Source: Prochlorococcus marinus str. MIT 1214 (lineage in GTDB: Bacteria > Cyanobacteriota > Cyanobacteriia > PCC-6307 > Cyanobiaceae). Taken from it: a DNA stretch of 64,000 nucleotides. Position 1 is the stretch's first letter. Every line of letters starts with the position of its first letter. Shown here in pieces: positions 23,745-33,037 of this stretch. Position numbers and translations under genes: made by a program. The stretch is taken from NCBI RefSeq assembly GCF_027359355.1, contig NZ_CP114777.1, positions 434,001 through 498,000 of the forward strand. Direction: 5' to 3'. The notes under the pieces are model-generated. The model was not told where the DNA came from. It did no database searches and saw only the letters and a list, made by a program, of their open reading frames with translations.

Positions 23745-24362
23745 CTAAGCTTTTACAGCTTTAAGACTAACTTTTCTTGCACGCTTCGCAGGTCTTCCTG
23801 CTCTAGCCTTAGATGCTCTCTTTGAAACTGAGTTTGCGCTTGAAGTTGCTTTTTTAGCTTGAGCAGAAGCTACTTTCTTAACTGCTGATTTAACTTTAGA
23901 AGTCTTAACTTTTGCTTTTGCAGCGCTCTTGGCTGGAGCTGCTTTAGTTACTGCTTTCTTTGCAATTACTTTTTTAGCAGCAGTTTTTTTGATAACGGCC
24001 TTTTTAGCAACAGTTTTCTTGACAGCAGCCTTTTTAGCTGAGGGTTTTGCTGAAGCTTTTTTAGCACTCGTAGTCTTACGAGTACGGTGAGAGAGAATCA
24101 AAGCCCACTCATCAGCACTAACATTTGCAGGCTTATTACCATGAATCTCAGAAACTTTTGCAGCTTTCTCAATATCCTTTATTAAGTTTTTCCAAGAAGC
24201 AGCATAACGCTTATCAGATTGTGACTTAGCACCGCTCTCTACAAGAGTTTCAACAACTTGTGATGGTGTTACTTTTTTTCTTCTTCGGTTAAAAATTTCC
24301 TTTTGAAGGGTAGCGATCATGGCTTCGCCTTTAGCGCTAACTTTGATACTTAATTGAGACAT
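23745..24362 (-). CDS. histone-H1-like DNA-binding protein (copy 2)
   Basis: The 205-residue protein shares residues 1-97 almost identically with the copy at 12817-13335 and has a longer Ala/Lys repeat tail (TVAKKAVIKKTAAKKVIAKK) ending AGRPAKRARKVSLKAVKA. The near-identical N-terminal domain and freely varying tail suggest a recent duplication with tail slippage. Expected to bind DNA or chromosomal RNA. Confidence 0.75.
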   Translation of the reverse strand: MSQLSIKVSAKGEAMIATLQKEIFNRRRKKVTPSQVVETLVESGAKSQSDKRYAASWKNLIKDIEKAAKVSEIHGNKPANVSADEWALILSHRTRKTTSAKKASAKPSAKKAAVKKTVAKKAVIKKTAAKKVIAKKAVTKAAPAKSAAKAKVKTSKVKSAVKKVASAQAKKATSSANSVSKRASKARAGRPAKRARKVSLKAVKA

Positions 24363-24387
24363 TGAATTAAGAATTACCTATATACAA

Positions 24388-24446
24388 CATCTAGCACATT
24401 GTGGGTATCCAAACCGAACAACCTATTTACATGTAGATGTAAATAG
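24388..24446 (-). promoter_or_regulatory. upstream region of second histone-like gene: conserved motif and palindrome
   Basis: 24388-24408 is the 21-nt block shared with 13360-13380. Further upstream, CTATTTACAT-GTAG-ATGTAAATAG (24423-24446) is a perfect 10-bp inverted repeat with a four-base spacer. The palindrome is not present before the first copy. Confidence 0.4.
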
Positions 24447-24563
24447 CATCTGCATCTTATAAATTTACATAAAAAACTATTCATTTAAAGACATAAGGAG
24501 CGCAAAAATTAAGTTATAGGCTTGTTTAGAAAATAGATAGGTAAAGTCTCACTTAAGGAGAAA

Positions 24564-24626
24564 ATGACTATCAAGATGGAATTAAGTTTTATTGATTATC
24601 TAAAAAGTAAGCAAAAATCGCTATGA
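24564..24626 (+). CDS. 20-residue microprotein with strong ribosome binding site
   Basis: MTIKMELSFIDYLKSKQKSL is preceded by AAGGAG (24555-24560), and its TGA overlaps the ATG of the next frame as ATGA. It could be a leader peptide or microprotein. Confidence 0.4.
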   Translation: MTIKMELSFIDYLKSKQKSL

Positions 24627-24727
24627 AACACAAAAAACAAAAATTCGAGCAACAACCTAGCTATCTATTGAAAATGTTCTTTCTAATTTTGCTTTTATTT
24701 GCTTTAAAGACGGTTCTGAGACCTTGA
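24623..24727 (+). CDS. 34-residue membrane microprotein
   Basis: The basic start MKHKKQKFEQQPSY is followed by one helix (LLKMFFLILLLFALKTVL). It overlaps the upstream 20-residue frame, indicating coupling. Confidence 0.45.
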   Translation: MKHKKQKFEQQPSYLLKMFFLILLLFALKTVLRP

Positions 24728-24943
24728 GTATTTTTTTATAGAATCCAAAAATTTTAAGACACGCCAAGGGAACAAATATTGTCAATAGTAAGGTTTTAGT
24801 TGTAATCATATAAATGTTATAAGCCAAATCGATGAGAAACGCACAAATATTACTTGGTAAACGTATATGTATATAAACTCAAGGTCTTTAGAAAATTTTA
24901 GTTAAGGTCAAGGTGTTAAGTACGAATTAACCAATTCAATAAA

Positions 24944-25705
24944 ATGCAGGACAGGAAGGATCTCAAAGCCCTTATTTACCAGGTAGCAGCAGCAACAGAT
25001 AGAGGTCAAAGGATGAACGCGATGATTGCTCCTATGTACCAAAATAAATTAGTAGAGATGAATAAACTAGTTGAAGATCTACTACCCCTATCAGATGAAA
25101 TATCTCAGGATTCTATTGAAGGTGAATGGGAGCTTATTTACTCATCAGTTGAATTATTTAGGAGCTCTCCATTTTTTTTAGCCATAGAAAAGGCTCTAAA
25201 CGACAAATCAAAAAGCGATTTATTTTTCAAGCTTCATCTTTTACAAGTTGGATCATTTGGTTTATCAACAATAGGAAGAGTCGGTCAATATCTCAATTTT
25301 AATAAAGGAGAAATGATCTCCTCCTTTGATACCACTATCTTTGGAATTACAACCATCCCAATTCTTGGTTGGTTCAAGCTTTTACCTACCTTTGGTGGTC
25401 GAGTCATAACGCTGGCTAAAAGGCTTCAACTAAAAGACAACATTCTTTCAATGGAGTTAGAGAAGACTAAAGTATCAGAGGTGGATGGACTGGGAAAAAT
25501 TCCTTTTTTAGACAGTATTCTCATGGAAAGGTGGTATCCAGTTAAAACCATATGGAAGCTTCTTCCATGGAACAAAGAAAATCCAATTTGTGAGATTAGA
25601 GTGATCTATGTTGACGAAGATTTAAGAATCATTCGAGATATGCACGGAGCATTATTTGTTTACATACGTCCATCAATTCCTCTTCTTAACCAAACAAAAA
25701 ATTAA
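24944..25705 (+). CDS. PAP/fibrillin family protein
   Basis: The 253-residue protein has the PAP_fibrillin layout: helical DLKALIYQVAAATDRG, then IEGEWELIYSSVELFRSSPF, a beta-rich middle and a late DEDLRIIRDMHGALFVYIR. Plastid-lipid-associated proteins bind lipids and carotenoids in thylakoids. It lies 93 bases before a carotenoid-isomerase-like gene, which fits a pigment or lipid role. Confidence 0.82.
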   Translation: MQDRKDLKALIYQVAAATDRGQRMNAMIAPMYQNKLVEMNKLVEDLLPLSDEISQDSIEGEWELIYSSVELFRSSPFFLAIEKALNDKSKSDLFFKLHLLQVGSFGLSTIGRVGQYLNFNKGEMISSFDTTIFGITTIPILGWFKLLPTFGGRVITLAKRLQLKDNILSMELEKTKVSEVDGLGKIPFLDSILMERWYPVKTIWKLLPWNKENPICEIRVIYVDEDLRIIRDMHGALFVYIRPSIPLLNQTKN

Positions 25706-25798
25706 GTAAATTCCTTCTTAAAACTTACTTCATTTAAGCAGTTCTTTAGAATTTGTAGTAGAAATTCTAAAGAAGAAAAATTCCTTTTAAAAAAATAA

Positions 25799-27328
25799 AT
25801 GAAAAATCCAGAAGTAATAGTAATTGGAAGTGGTATAGGAGGATTATGTTGCGGAGGCTTGCTAGCAAAAGCTGGCAAAAAAGTCTTAATTCTTGAGGCT
25901 CACTCAAAACCTGGAGGAGCCGCTCATGGCTTTCAGAAAAATGGATATACATTTGAATCTGGACCATCTCTTTGGAGTGGAATAGGTACTTGGCCTACGA
26001 CAAATCCTTTAGGTCAAGTCCTAAAAGCTCTTAACCAAAAAGTTGAATTAATTAAATATCAGGATTGGAATGTTCAAATTCCTGAAGGCGACTACACAAT
26101 TGGAGTTGGAGATAGAAGATTCTTTGATCAGATCAATTCAATAAGCGGAAATGATGCCATTAAAGAATGGGAACATTTTATTCAAGTGATTAAACCGATT
26201 GGTGCAGCAGCTAATGCAATTCCCCTAATAGCGCTAAATCAAAACAAGGAAACTATTTTTCAGCTCTTAAGACGTAGTAAAACACTCCTCTCTCACTTGA
26301 AATCTTTTAAATACCTAGGAGGTGCTTTTGGAAATTTAGTAGATGACCATCTTAAAGATCCATTTTTACGAAATTGGGTTGATTTACTTTCCTTTCTAAT
26401 AAGCGGTTTATCGAAAGACGAAACCAATGCAGCTGCGATGGCAACCCTTTTTGATGATTGGTTTAAACCAGATGCCTACCTGGAATATCCAAAGGGAGGA
26501 AGTGAATCTATCGTTAAAGCTCTATTAAATGGAATTTACTCATTTGGAGGAAAGCTCCAACTTAATTCAAAAGTTAGTCAGATAATTATAAAAAGGAATA
26601 AAGCAATTGGAATTGAGTTAAAAAATGGTGAGAAAGTCTTTGCAGAACATATTGTTAGCAATACAGATATTTGGAACACCATTGATTTAATACCAAAAGA
26701 TATATCTCAAAAATGGAGAGAAGAAAAGTCTATAACTCCAAAATGCAAGTCATTTCTTCATCTACATCTTGGGTTTAATGCAGAAGGACTAGAAAATATT
26801 CCACTCCATTCAATATGGGTTGATGATTGGGCTAAAGGTATTACTGCCGAAAGAAATGTAGTAGTTCTCTCTATTCCATCTGCCTTGGATCCAACAATGT
26901 CTCCCCACAACAAACACATCCTTCACGGATATACACCTGCTAATGAGCCATGGGAAATATGGGAAAATCTTAAAATAGGTACTAACGAATATGAAAAAAC
27001 AAAAGAGGAGCGATGCTCAGTCTTCTGGAAACCAATTAAAAAATTGGTGCCAGATATAGAAGAAAGAATCGAAATAAAAATGCTAGGGACACCACTTACA
27101 CATCAAAGATTTCTAAATACTAAACATGGAAGTTACGGTCCAGCATTATCAGCTGCAAAAGGGCTTTTCCCAGGGAATAAAACTCCAATTAAAAATCTTT
27201 TAATGTGCGGTTCAAGTACATTCCCAGGGATCGGTATTCCACCAGTAGCAGCCAGTGGCGCTATGGCCGCCACTACAATTCTTGGTTCCAAATTCCAAAG
27301 AGATCTAATCAAAGAGCTAGACATATAA
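25799..27328 (+). CDS. CrtISO/phytoene-desaturase-like FAD oxidoreductase
   Basis: The 509-residue protein starts with the dinucleotide-binding fold VIVIGSGIGGLCCGGLLAKA and LILEAHSKPGGAAHGF. The C-terminal FAD motif is NLLMCGSSTFPGIGIPPVAA. It belongs to the carotenoid isomerase/retinol saturase/phytoene desaturase superfamily. The actual substrate is uncertain, because cyanobacteria carry several paralogues. Co-orientation with the PAP gene suggests carotenoid metabolism. Confidence 0.85.
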   Translation: MKNPEVIVIGSGIGGLCCGGLLAKAGKKVLILEAHSKPGGAAHGFQKNGYTFESGPSLWSGIGTWPTTNPLGQVLKALNQKVELIKYQDWNVQIPEGDYTIGVGDRRFFDQINSISGNDAIKEWEHFIQVIKPIGAAANAIPLIALNQNKETIFQLLRRSKTLLSHLKSFKYLGGAFGNLVDDHLKDPFLRNWVDLLSFLISGLSKDETNAAAMATLFDDWFKPDAYLEYPKGGSESIVKALLNGIYSFGGKLQLNSKVSQIIIKRNKAIGIELKNGEKVFAEHIVSNTDIWNTIDLIPKDISQKWREEKSITPKCKSFLHLHLGFNAEGLENIPLHSIWVDDWAKGITAERNVVVLSIPSALDPTMSPHNKHILHGYTPANEPWEIWENLKIGTNEYEKTKEERCSVFWKPIKKLVPDIEERIEIKMLGTPLTHQRFLNTKHGSYGPALSAAKGLFPGNKTPIKNLLMCGSSTFPGIGIPPVAASGAMAATTILGSKFQRDLIKELDI

Positions 27329-27371
27329 GAAAACAGCTATTGTTAATAGACAATATGAAAACACAAATCAA

Positions 27372-27635
27372 ATGAGTAACTCACTCAATCAAGCTTTTAC
27401 AGGAGTAATCGCTCTAGCTCTGATTGTGATATCTGTAGGTCGTATCCCATTTTCAAGAGAGAAAGAGCTATCAAATTTATGCAGGGAATACTACACAATG
27501 TACCTTAATCAGAATGACTACTCACTAAAAGAAAAAAATACAAAGATCAAAGTGATTGCAAAGAAAACAGGTCTTAAAGCTGAGACAAATAATATTGGTA
27601 ATTTTTGTAATTCGTTCTATTTCAACCAAAGATAG
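27372..27635 (+). CDS. exported or anchored two-cysteine small protein (copy 1)
   Basis: The 87-residue protein has an N-terminal hydrophobic segment (FTGVIALALIVISVG), then LSNLCREYYTMYL, a basic helix AIAKKTGLKAE-like region and GNFCNSFYF. The C...(about 45)...YC/FC-xxF layout matches 41692, 44271 and 59186. A disulfide between the two Cys is plausible. Function unknown. Confidence 0.6.
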   Translation: MSNSLNQAFTGVIALALIVISVGRIPFSREKELSNLCREYYTMYLNQNDYSLKEKNTKIKVIAKKTGLKAETNNIGNFCNSFYFNQR

Positions 27636-27769
27636 ATTTAAATAAGAAAATAGAAAAGTTCTCTGAATACATTTATTCAATTTCTAATAGGAACAAATAC
27701 ATCCGTAATTATATCGATAGATTTAATATCAATTTAGTAGTTAAATAAGAATAGTAACGAGGAAAAATC

Positions 27770-27943
27770 ATGAAGAAAGAAGCTTCATCAAATATCCTTG
27801 AAAAAATTGATGTCGCTAAAGAAAGAATCAAGGAATTAGAAACAATGATTAATCATTGGGAAGGTGTCGAAGTTGAAGGTTTTTGGGATGCTGAATGCTC
27901 TATAAATCCATCATCTCCGGCTTGCCTTCTCTTTAATAATTGA
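27770..27943 (+). CDS. small protein with CP12-like C-terminal cysteine motif
   Basis: The 57-residue protein has a helical charged N-terminal part and ends GFWDAECSINPSSPACLLFN. CxxNPxxxxC is the CP12 C-terminal spacing. GAGG (27759-27762) precedes the ATG by seven bases. Related proteins are at 10650 and 52329. A role with GAPDH or as a redox switch is inference only. Confidence 0.68.
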   Translation: MKKEASSNILEKIDVAKERIKELETMINHWEGVEVEGFWDAECSINPSSPACLLFNN

Positions 27944-28157
27944 CCTTCAATCGGTAAAACTTAAAGCCAGATCAAGCAAATCATCTCAGATCAAAAGCTA
28001 TTCTAACAGCCTTATTAGTGAATAAAAATTAACTCAAAGACAAAAAGAATCACTTAACGAGACGCAAAGGTATTTTTCTTTAACTATTGAAATCTACATT
28101 TTTAAACTCATGATTCACAAAAAATTTTTATAGAGTAAAAAAAATTGTAGATAAAAA

Positions 28158-28718
28158 ATGACGGAGCCATCAAAAGTCGTGTCATCCAGTGACTTTGATG
28201 ATTGGTTTTCTTTGAACGACACTGTTATGGGAGGTTCAAGTAAGGCAGTTTGTAGATCTTCCTCAAAAGGCCTCTCCCTGGAAGGTGTTGTAGTTGAGGA
28301 AAAAGGAGGTTTTGTTAGTTGCAAATCTCCAATATTTTCACCTGTTCTAAATTTATCCAATTATCAAGGTTTTGAATTAAAAATTGAAGGTAAAGGTCGA
28401 ACTTTAAAATTTGGAGTGTCATGTAAATATGGAATTTTTGGATTAAGAGGATTTTTCTTAGACAAATCACCTGGTGGGCTCAGATGGGTAGCAGAAATAG
28501 AAACAAAAAGATTTGGGACAACAACTGTCAAAGTACCTTTTGAAAGCCTTGAACCAACTGTTCTAGCAAAAAAAATTTCTTTTCCAATCATATTTAAATC
28601 AGAATCTATAACCCAATTTCAATTACTACATTCCAAATTTGGTAAACCAGGAGAATTGAATCCTGGCTTTAAGCCTGGAAAAATAAATTTTGTTTTACAA
28701 TCGATTAGTGTCTATTAG
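28158..28718 (+). CDS. CIA30-family protein
   Basis: The 186-residue protein has the CIA30 hallmark WFSLNDTVMGGSSKAV near the N-terminus and a beta-sandwich pattern (FVSCKSPIFSP, GFELKIEGKGRTLKFGV, TVKVPFESL). CIA30 was named for assembly of NADH dehydrogenase; the bacterial proteins are uncharacterised. Length matches. Confidence 0.88.
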   Translation: MTEPSKVVSSSDFDDWFSLNDTVMGGSSKAVCRSSSKGLSLEGVVVEEKGGFVSCKSPIFSPVLNLSNYQGFELKIEGKGRTLKFGVSCKYGIFGLRGFFLDKSPGGLRWVAEIETKRFGTTTVKVPFESLEPTVLAKKISFPIIFKSESITQFQLLHSKFGKPGELNPGFKPGKINFVLQSISVY

Positions 28719-28917
28719 CACAATTAAAAAATAACTATATTTATATTGTTCTGGTTCCATAGGTAATAAAAATACAACGTATAGTAAAAGTATTTCTCAA
28801 AGGATTGGACCGTAAAACAAACTAAATCTATGAAAAACCTTTTTTATTGTATATACTCCAATTAATTCAGAAAACTTCCTTTCAATGGGATTGCTTTAAA
28901 TATATAACCTCAATAAA

Positions 28918-30393
28918 ATGAATAACAAAGACTTACCACCGATATGTGGTTTTGAATTTGAAATTAATAAGTTAGTAAATAAGGAAAGAGATAGTAGACA
29001 ATTCGAAAAAAAGTCAAGGTTAGAGAATGTTAATTCAGCATTTGCATGTGCCCTCCATATGCATCAACCAACAATTCCAGCAGGTAACAATGGAGAGCTC
29101 ATTTCACATTTGCAATATATGTTTGAACACACTTCAGAAGGAGATAATCACAATGCCGAACCATTTGCTCAATGCTACAAACGTCTAGCTGAAATCATTC
29201 CAAGCCTGATAGATGAAGGATATGACCCCAAAATAATGCTTGATTACTCCGGTAATCTTCTTTGGGGAATCGAACAAATGGGTCGCGAGGATATTCTCTC
29301 ATCATTAAAGCTCCTAACGTGTGATTGCACAGTTCAACCCCATGTTGAATGGCTAGGAACCTTTTGGAGTCATGCTGTAGCCTCTTCAACTCCACCTTCT
29401 GACTTTAAATTACAGATAACAGCCTGGCAGCATCACTTCTCGTCATTATTCGGTGAAGATGCATTGCATCGAGTGAAAGGATTCTCTCTCCCCGAGATGC
29501 ATCTTCCAAACCAACCTGATGTTCTTTTTCAATTAATCAAAGCTCTAAAAGAATGTGGATATTGTTGGGTAATGGTTCAAGAGCATAGCGTTCAAAATCT
29601 TGATGGCTCATGTCTTAGAGACGATCAGAAATATGTTCCAAATATGCTCAAAGCACAAGGAAGTCATGGAGAGACTATCTCTATTCTTTCACTAATAAAA
29701 ACTCAAGGGTCAGATACCAAGCTTGTTGGACAAATGCAACCTTATTACGAGGCCATAGGGCTAAAAAAACAATATTTAGGCCAACATATTATCCCCTCGT
29801 TAGTCTCCCAAATTGCTGATGGAGAAAATGGCGGTGTAATGATGAACGAATTTCCTCAAGCTTTTATTCAGGCTTATAAAAGAATTGGTCCGAAAACCGA
29901 CAAAAGTCCCACAATTGCTATGAACGGATCTGAATACCTCGCGTTCCTGGAGACTTTAAATATTGATGAAAATAGTTATCCATTGATACAAGCAGTCGGT
30001 CAAGACAGAATATGGAAAAAAATCTCAGGGCCAATAACTCCTACTTTGGTTAAAAAAGCAATAAATGAATTAAAAGAGGAAGATCAATCTTTTTCTTTGA
30101 GTGGAGCCAGTTGGACTAACGATTTGAGTTGGGAAGATGGATATATAAATGTTTTAGAACCAATTTCAAAACTTAGTTCCTATTTTCACGAAACATTTGA
30201 CCATTTATTAGTTCAAAATCCAGCGTTAACAAAAACCCATGACTATCAAGAAGCACTCCTATACCTTTTGCTATTAGAAACTAGCTGCTTCCGTTATTGG
30301 GGACAGGGGAAATGGACTGAATATGCTAAAACAATCTTCAGAAAGGGTGAAGAGGTGATTAAAAACTTTGAAATTTCAGCACAGAGCAGTTAA
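28918..30393 (+). CDS. glycoside hydrolase family 57 protein
   Basis: The 491-residue protein opens the catalytic barrel with CALHMHQP (GH57 motif HxHQP). The candidate nucleophile region is KGFSLPEMHLPN. GH57 enzymes act on alpha-glucans (amylase, branching and debranching types). The conserved VQPHVEWLGTFWSHAV region supports membership. Substrate specificity is not clear; a glycogen role is plausible. Confidence 0.85.
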   Translation: MNNKDLPPICGFEFEINKLVNKERDSRQFEKKSRLENVNSAFACALHMHQPTIPAGNNGELISHLQYMFEHTSEGDNHNAEPFAQCYKRLAEIIPSLIDEGYDPKIMLDYSGNLLWGIEQMGREDILSSLKLLTCDCTVQPHVEWLGTFWSHAVASSTPPSDFKLQITAWQHHFSSLFGEDALHRVKGFSLPEMHLPNQPDVLFQLIKALKECGYCWVMVQEHSVQNLDGSCLRDDQKYVPNMLKAQGSHGETISILSLIKTQGSDTKLVGQMQPYYEAIGLKKQYLGQHIIPSLVSQIADGENGGVMMNEFPQAFIQAYKRIGPKTDKSPTIAMNGSEYLAFLETLNIDENSYPLIQAVGQDRIWKKISGPITPTLVKKAINELKEEDQSFSLSGASWTNDLSWEDGYINVLEPISKLSSYFHETFDHLLVQNPALTKTHDYQEALLYLLLLETSCFRYWGQGKWTEYAKTIFRKGEEVIKNFEISAQSS

Positions 30394-30484
30394 TCAATTT
30401 TGTAAAAGCATCAATAAAGAAAAAGAAATAACTAGCAAAAAATAATTTTTTGCGTTAAGGTCACCGACCAAAGCTTTAAAGAAA

Positions 30485-30676
30485 ATGACTAGTACAAGTT
30501 TTGACAAAAATGGACTGGATAAAGCAGGTATTCATTGGATGCAATATCTTTCAATGACATCAATGTCATTGCTTATATTTCTCATAGCATTAGACAAAGC
30601 CGTTCCTAGCTTTCATCATTTTGTTTTAATTTCAATGGCCAAAGCAGGAATTATTTGTAATGCGATAGCTGGATAA
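30485..30676 (+). CDS. small membrane protein
   Basis: The 63-residue protein has one or two hydrophobic segments (YLSMTSMSLLIFLIALD and HHFVLISMAKAGIICNAIAG). Function unknown. Confidence 0.5.
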   Translation: MTSTSFDKNGLDKAGIHWMQYLSMTSMSLLIFLIALDKAVPSFHHFVLISMAKAGIICNAIAG

Positions 30677-30725
30677 CATACTTTGACAGATCCACTGATC
30701 TCGCCAAAGAAAAAAATATTAAACT

Positions 30726-30860
30726 ATGAAAGGAAAAATCAATCCAGACAACGATGGTTACGATCCATCAGAGGAATACTTCAAAAAGAAAGGTGACGCA
30801 TATGAAAATGAAACTGAAGAATATTTCCCTAAAGAAACTTCTAAGCCACCCCATTATTAA
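30726..30860 (+). CDS. small charged soluble protein
   Basis: The 44-residue protein (INPDNDGYDPSEEYFKKKG, EEYFPKE) is rich in Tyr, Glu and Lys and probably disordered. It starts 49 bases after the previous stop. Confidence 0.5.
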   Translation: MKGKINPDNDGYDPSEEYFKKKGDAYENETEEYFPKETSKPPHY

Positions 30861-30906
30861 GGCAACCAAGAAAGAGCTGATGATAATTAAAATCAACTAA
30901 TGATTA

Positions 30907-31077
30907 TTATCTATGTGAAATGTACGTACCTTCTGGATAGAGCCTTGATATTGCATTAAATCGCTTTGATATTTGTCGTTCTTTGTCAATATTAACTTTA
31001 CGATTAAGAACCAAAACGTTGTGAACCATCCATAGAAAAAAGCCAACAAGCCAATACCAAGATATGGGATGAGCCAA
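30907..31077 (-). CDS. small single-helix membrane protein, TTG start
   Basis: The 56-residue protein has a helix (ISWYWLVGFFLWMVHNVLVL) followed by a basic tail (NRKVNIDKERQISKRFNAIS). The aromatic helix and charged tail look genuinely coding; only TTG is available as a start. 31078-31451 upstream holds no supportable gene. Confidence 0.5.
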   Translation of the reverse strand: MAHPISWYWLVGFFLWMVHNVLVLNRKVNIDKERQISKRFNAISRLYPEGTYISHR

Positions 31078-31451
31078 AATGTTTATATATCATCTAATTT
31101 TAAGATGGCAATTATGTCCGTTTTTTTCATAAGTATTTAAACCTTTTGTTATTACCCCAACATCAAAATTAGATTTTTAAAAATGATTACTCAAGTCTAT
31201 TGCTCTTTTAACCACATCAACAGCTAAGTAGGACTAGGTAGAACTGCTCAAGTCATATATTAAACATGAAAACATTTGTTATCAATCAAGCGAATGTATA
31301 CTTATTTCTACTGGATTATTCATAGATTTTTCGACTATTATTGCTCGCCAGATAAGAGAGTGTATTTAGGGCTCTAATTTGAGATTCCAAAAATTAATTG
31401 CATTAGTAAAGAGCTGTAATTTTCTCTAGTTTTAATTTTTGGTGAATAAGT

Positions 31452-31610
31452 CTAAAAATATGAGCTTTTCAAATGCCTTTCCATACATATAGTTTGGCAA
31501 TCGTTCTCTTCCGCACTGCTAGATATTGAACAATATGTTACACACTCAAGATAATCTTCAATTGGATCAACTTGGTCTTGAGACATTTTCTTAGCATCAA
31601 TCGTATTCAT
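31452..31610 (-). CDS. small protein with twin CX3C motif
   Basis: The 52-residue protein has ECVTYC and, ten residues later, CQTIC within a helical region. Twin CX3C is the layout of CHCH-type helical hairpins held by two disulfides. Without a signal peptide its location is unclear. 31611-31845 upstream holds nothing supportable. Confidence 0.5.
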   Translation of the reverse strand: MNTIDAKKMSQDQVDPIEDYLECVTYCSISSSAEENDCQTICMERHLKSSYF

Positions 31611-31845
31611 AAAAGTTTCCTACAATTAAATTTAATCTATCCTTTCTTTTTATTTTTTCTATCGGTATTACTTACTAACTTATACGCATAAGAAAAACTG
31701 ATATATGAATCATTTTTAACTAAAACGAAATGGCGAAATAGGAATTAATTTTTATTTTAATAGCTCATATTAATAGTTATATAAAAATAATCGAAAAAAA
31801 AGAAAAGCTGTAAACAACTAACTCAAAATTAAAATAATTTTCATC

Positions 31846-32025
31846 CTATCTTCTCAATTTTATTCTTATTCCTATTCTTTCTCTAATAGCTTTTATCGGA
31901 ATCATATCTTTCATTTGATCATCTATTTGCTTTCTAATTAAATTTCTAAATAATTGAGAAAGCAACACCAAACTAAAAAGAGATAATATAATGCTCCCCA
32001 ATGCAATTAATGAATAAGTATCCAT
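31846..32025 (-). CDS. small membrane protein with basic tail
   Basis: The 59-residue protein starts MDTYSLIALGSIILSLFSLV and has a basic C-terminus. The frame is open further upstream, but the ATG at 32025 lies one base after the upstream stop, which fits the third gene of an operon. Confidence 0.55.
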   Translation of the reverse strand: MDTYSLIALGSIILSLFSLVLLSQLFRNLIRKQIDDQMKDMIPIKAIRERIGIRIKLRR

Positions 32026-32026
32026 T

Positions 32027-32290
32027 TCAAAGTTCTCTATATATTGCCCATTCATCACCATCAGCAGTGACTTCAGAAAGTAACGCAACAGCTATGTCGG
32101 ACTGATCAGAGCGCTTAACAATAATCTCTTTACCACCCATATATGGATCATTGAACTCTGATTTTGAACGGCTAGCCTCTAGCTGCTCAGATGGTGTCAA
32201 AACTTCAAGAATTTTTATCCATATCTCATCATCTGAAGCGAAAGGTGGAACAGAAAATTTACTCGGGCTACTTCCTTTTTTTTTATCCAT
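32027..32290 (-). CDS. small soluble hypothetical protein
   Basis: The 87-residue protein (DDEIWIKILEVLTPSEQLEA, KEIIVKRSDQSDIAVALLSE) has an alpha/beta look with no Cys. It lies five bases after the gene at 32296 and one base before that at 32025. Function unknown. Confidence 0.6.
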   Translation of the reverse strand: MDKKKGSSPSKFSVPPFASDDEIWIKILEVLTPSEQLEASRSKSEFNDPYMGGKEIIVKRSDQSDIAVALLSEVTADGDEWAIYREL

Positions 32291-32295
32291 ATTAT

Positions 32296-32502
32296 TTAAT
32301 TTTTAGCTTTAATCTCTTTAACTTCATTAATTAATCGCTCTTGTCGTTCAGGGGTAATAAATCCAAGAGATCCACACTCATTAATATCTTGAATTGGATC
32401 TGATAGTCCATCGTGTTTCTTTAGCCATCCCTCCGTGCATCCTTTACATGCTAATTCATTTAATTCATTAGCTAAAGACTTGGCTTTCAAGCTATCCATC
32501 AA
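32296..32502 (-). CDS. small protein with CKGCTEGW motif
   Basis: The 68-residue protein has NELACKGCTEGWLKKHDGLS near the N-terminus and a third Cys later. A CxxC like this can bind metal or be redox active. It is the first of a three-gene minus-strand operon. The start is one of two adjacent ATG codons. Confidence 0.6.
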   Translation of the reverse strand: MMDSLKAKSLANELNELACKGCTEGWLKKHDGLSDPIQDINECGSLGFITPERQERLINEVKEIKAKN

Positions 32503-32670
32503 TAAAAATTTAATTACTTCTTTCTTCCTACTCTACAGTCATTCTATAACTCAAGGGGAAAAAAAATTGATAACCTTATTCAACAAAATTGTAAAGTTGA
32601 ATAATTTACACCCTATTAATAGATAAGTGGAATCAAAGAAAATAAGAACCAAAACGATCTACTTGGAAAC

Positions 32671-32823
32671 TCATGCAGCTTCTTTTTTAAATTCCCGATA
32701 AATAGAAATGTCTATAGGTCTATTCACATCGGATTGAAAATCAACAATGTCTTGATAAATCTCATTAGGTAAAGGTTGCATTTCGCATCTTGAATAACAT
32801 TTGCTGTTATCAAGCTTTTTCAT
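32671..32823 (-). CDS. small hypothetical protein with two Cys
   Basis: From MKKLDNSKCYSRCEMQPLPN the protein is 50 residues, soluble, with CYSRC near the start. The frame extends 31 codons upstream (to 32916), but that part looks less protein-like. Confidence 0.45.
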   Translation of the reverse strand: MKKLDNSKCYSRCEMQPLPNEIYQDIVDFQSDVNRPIDISIYREFKKEAA

Positions 32824-33037
32824 TGAAAACCTGTTGCCTAAGCGCTTAAAGATAGACAATGTCACAATGCAACTTGAGTTAGTTATATCGTTAGAAGCTG
32901 TAGATGCAATACGCAAAACTACTAGCCTTCTCTATTAATTGAGTGAGTAGTTATTACTAATATTATTTTTTTGTAGCAGTTGCCACTTCATATCATTTTG
33001 TATAAAAAGCAAACTTTAATAAGAGTATTAAAAAAAG

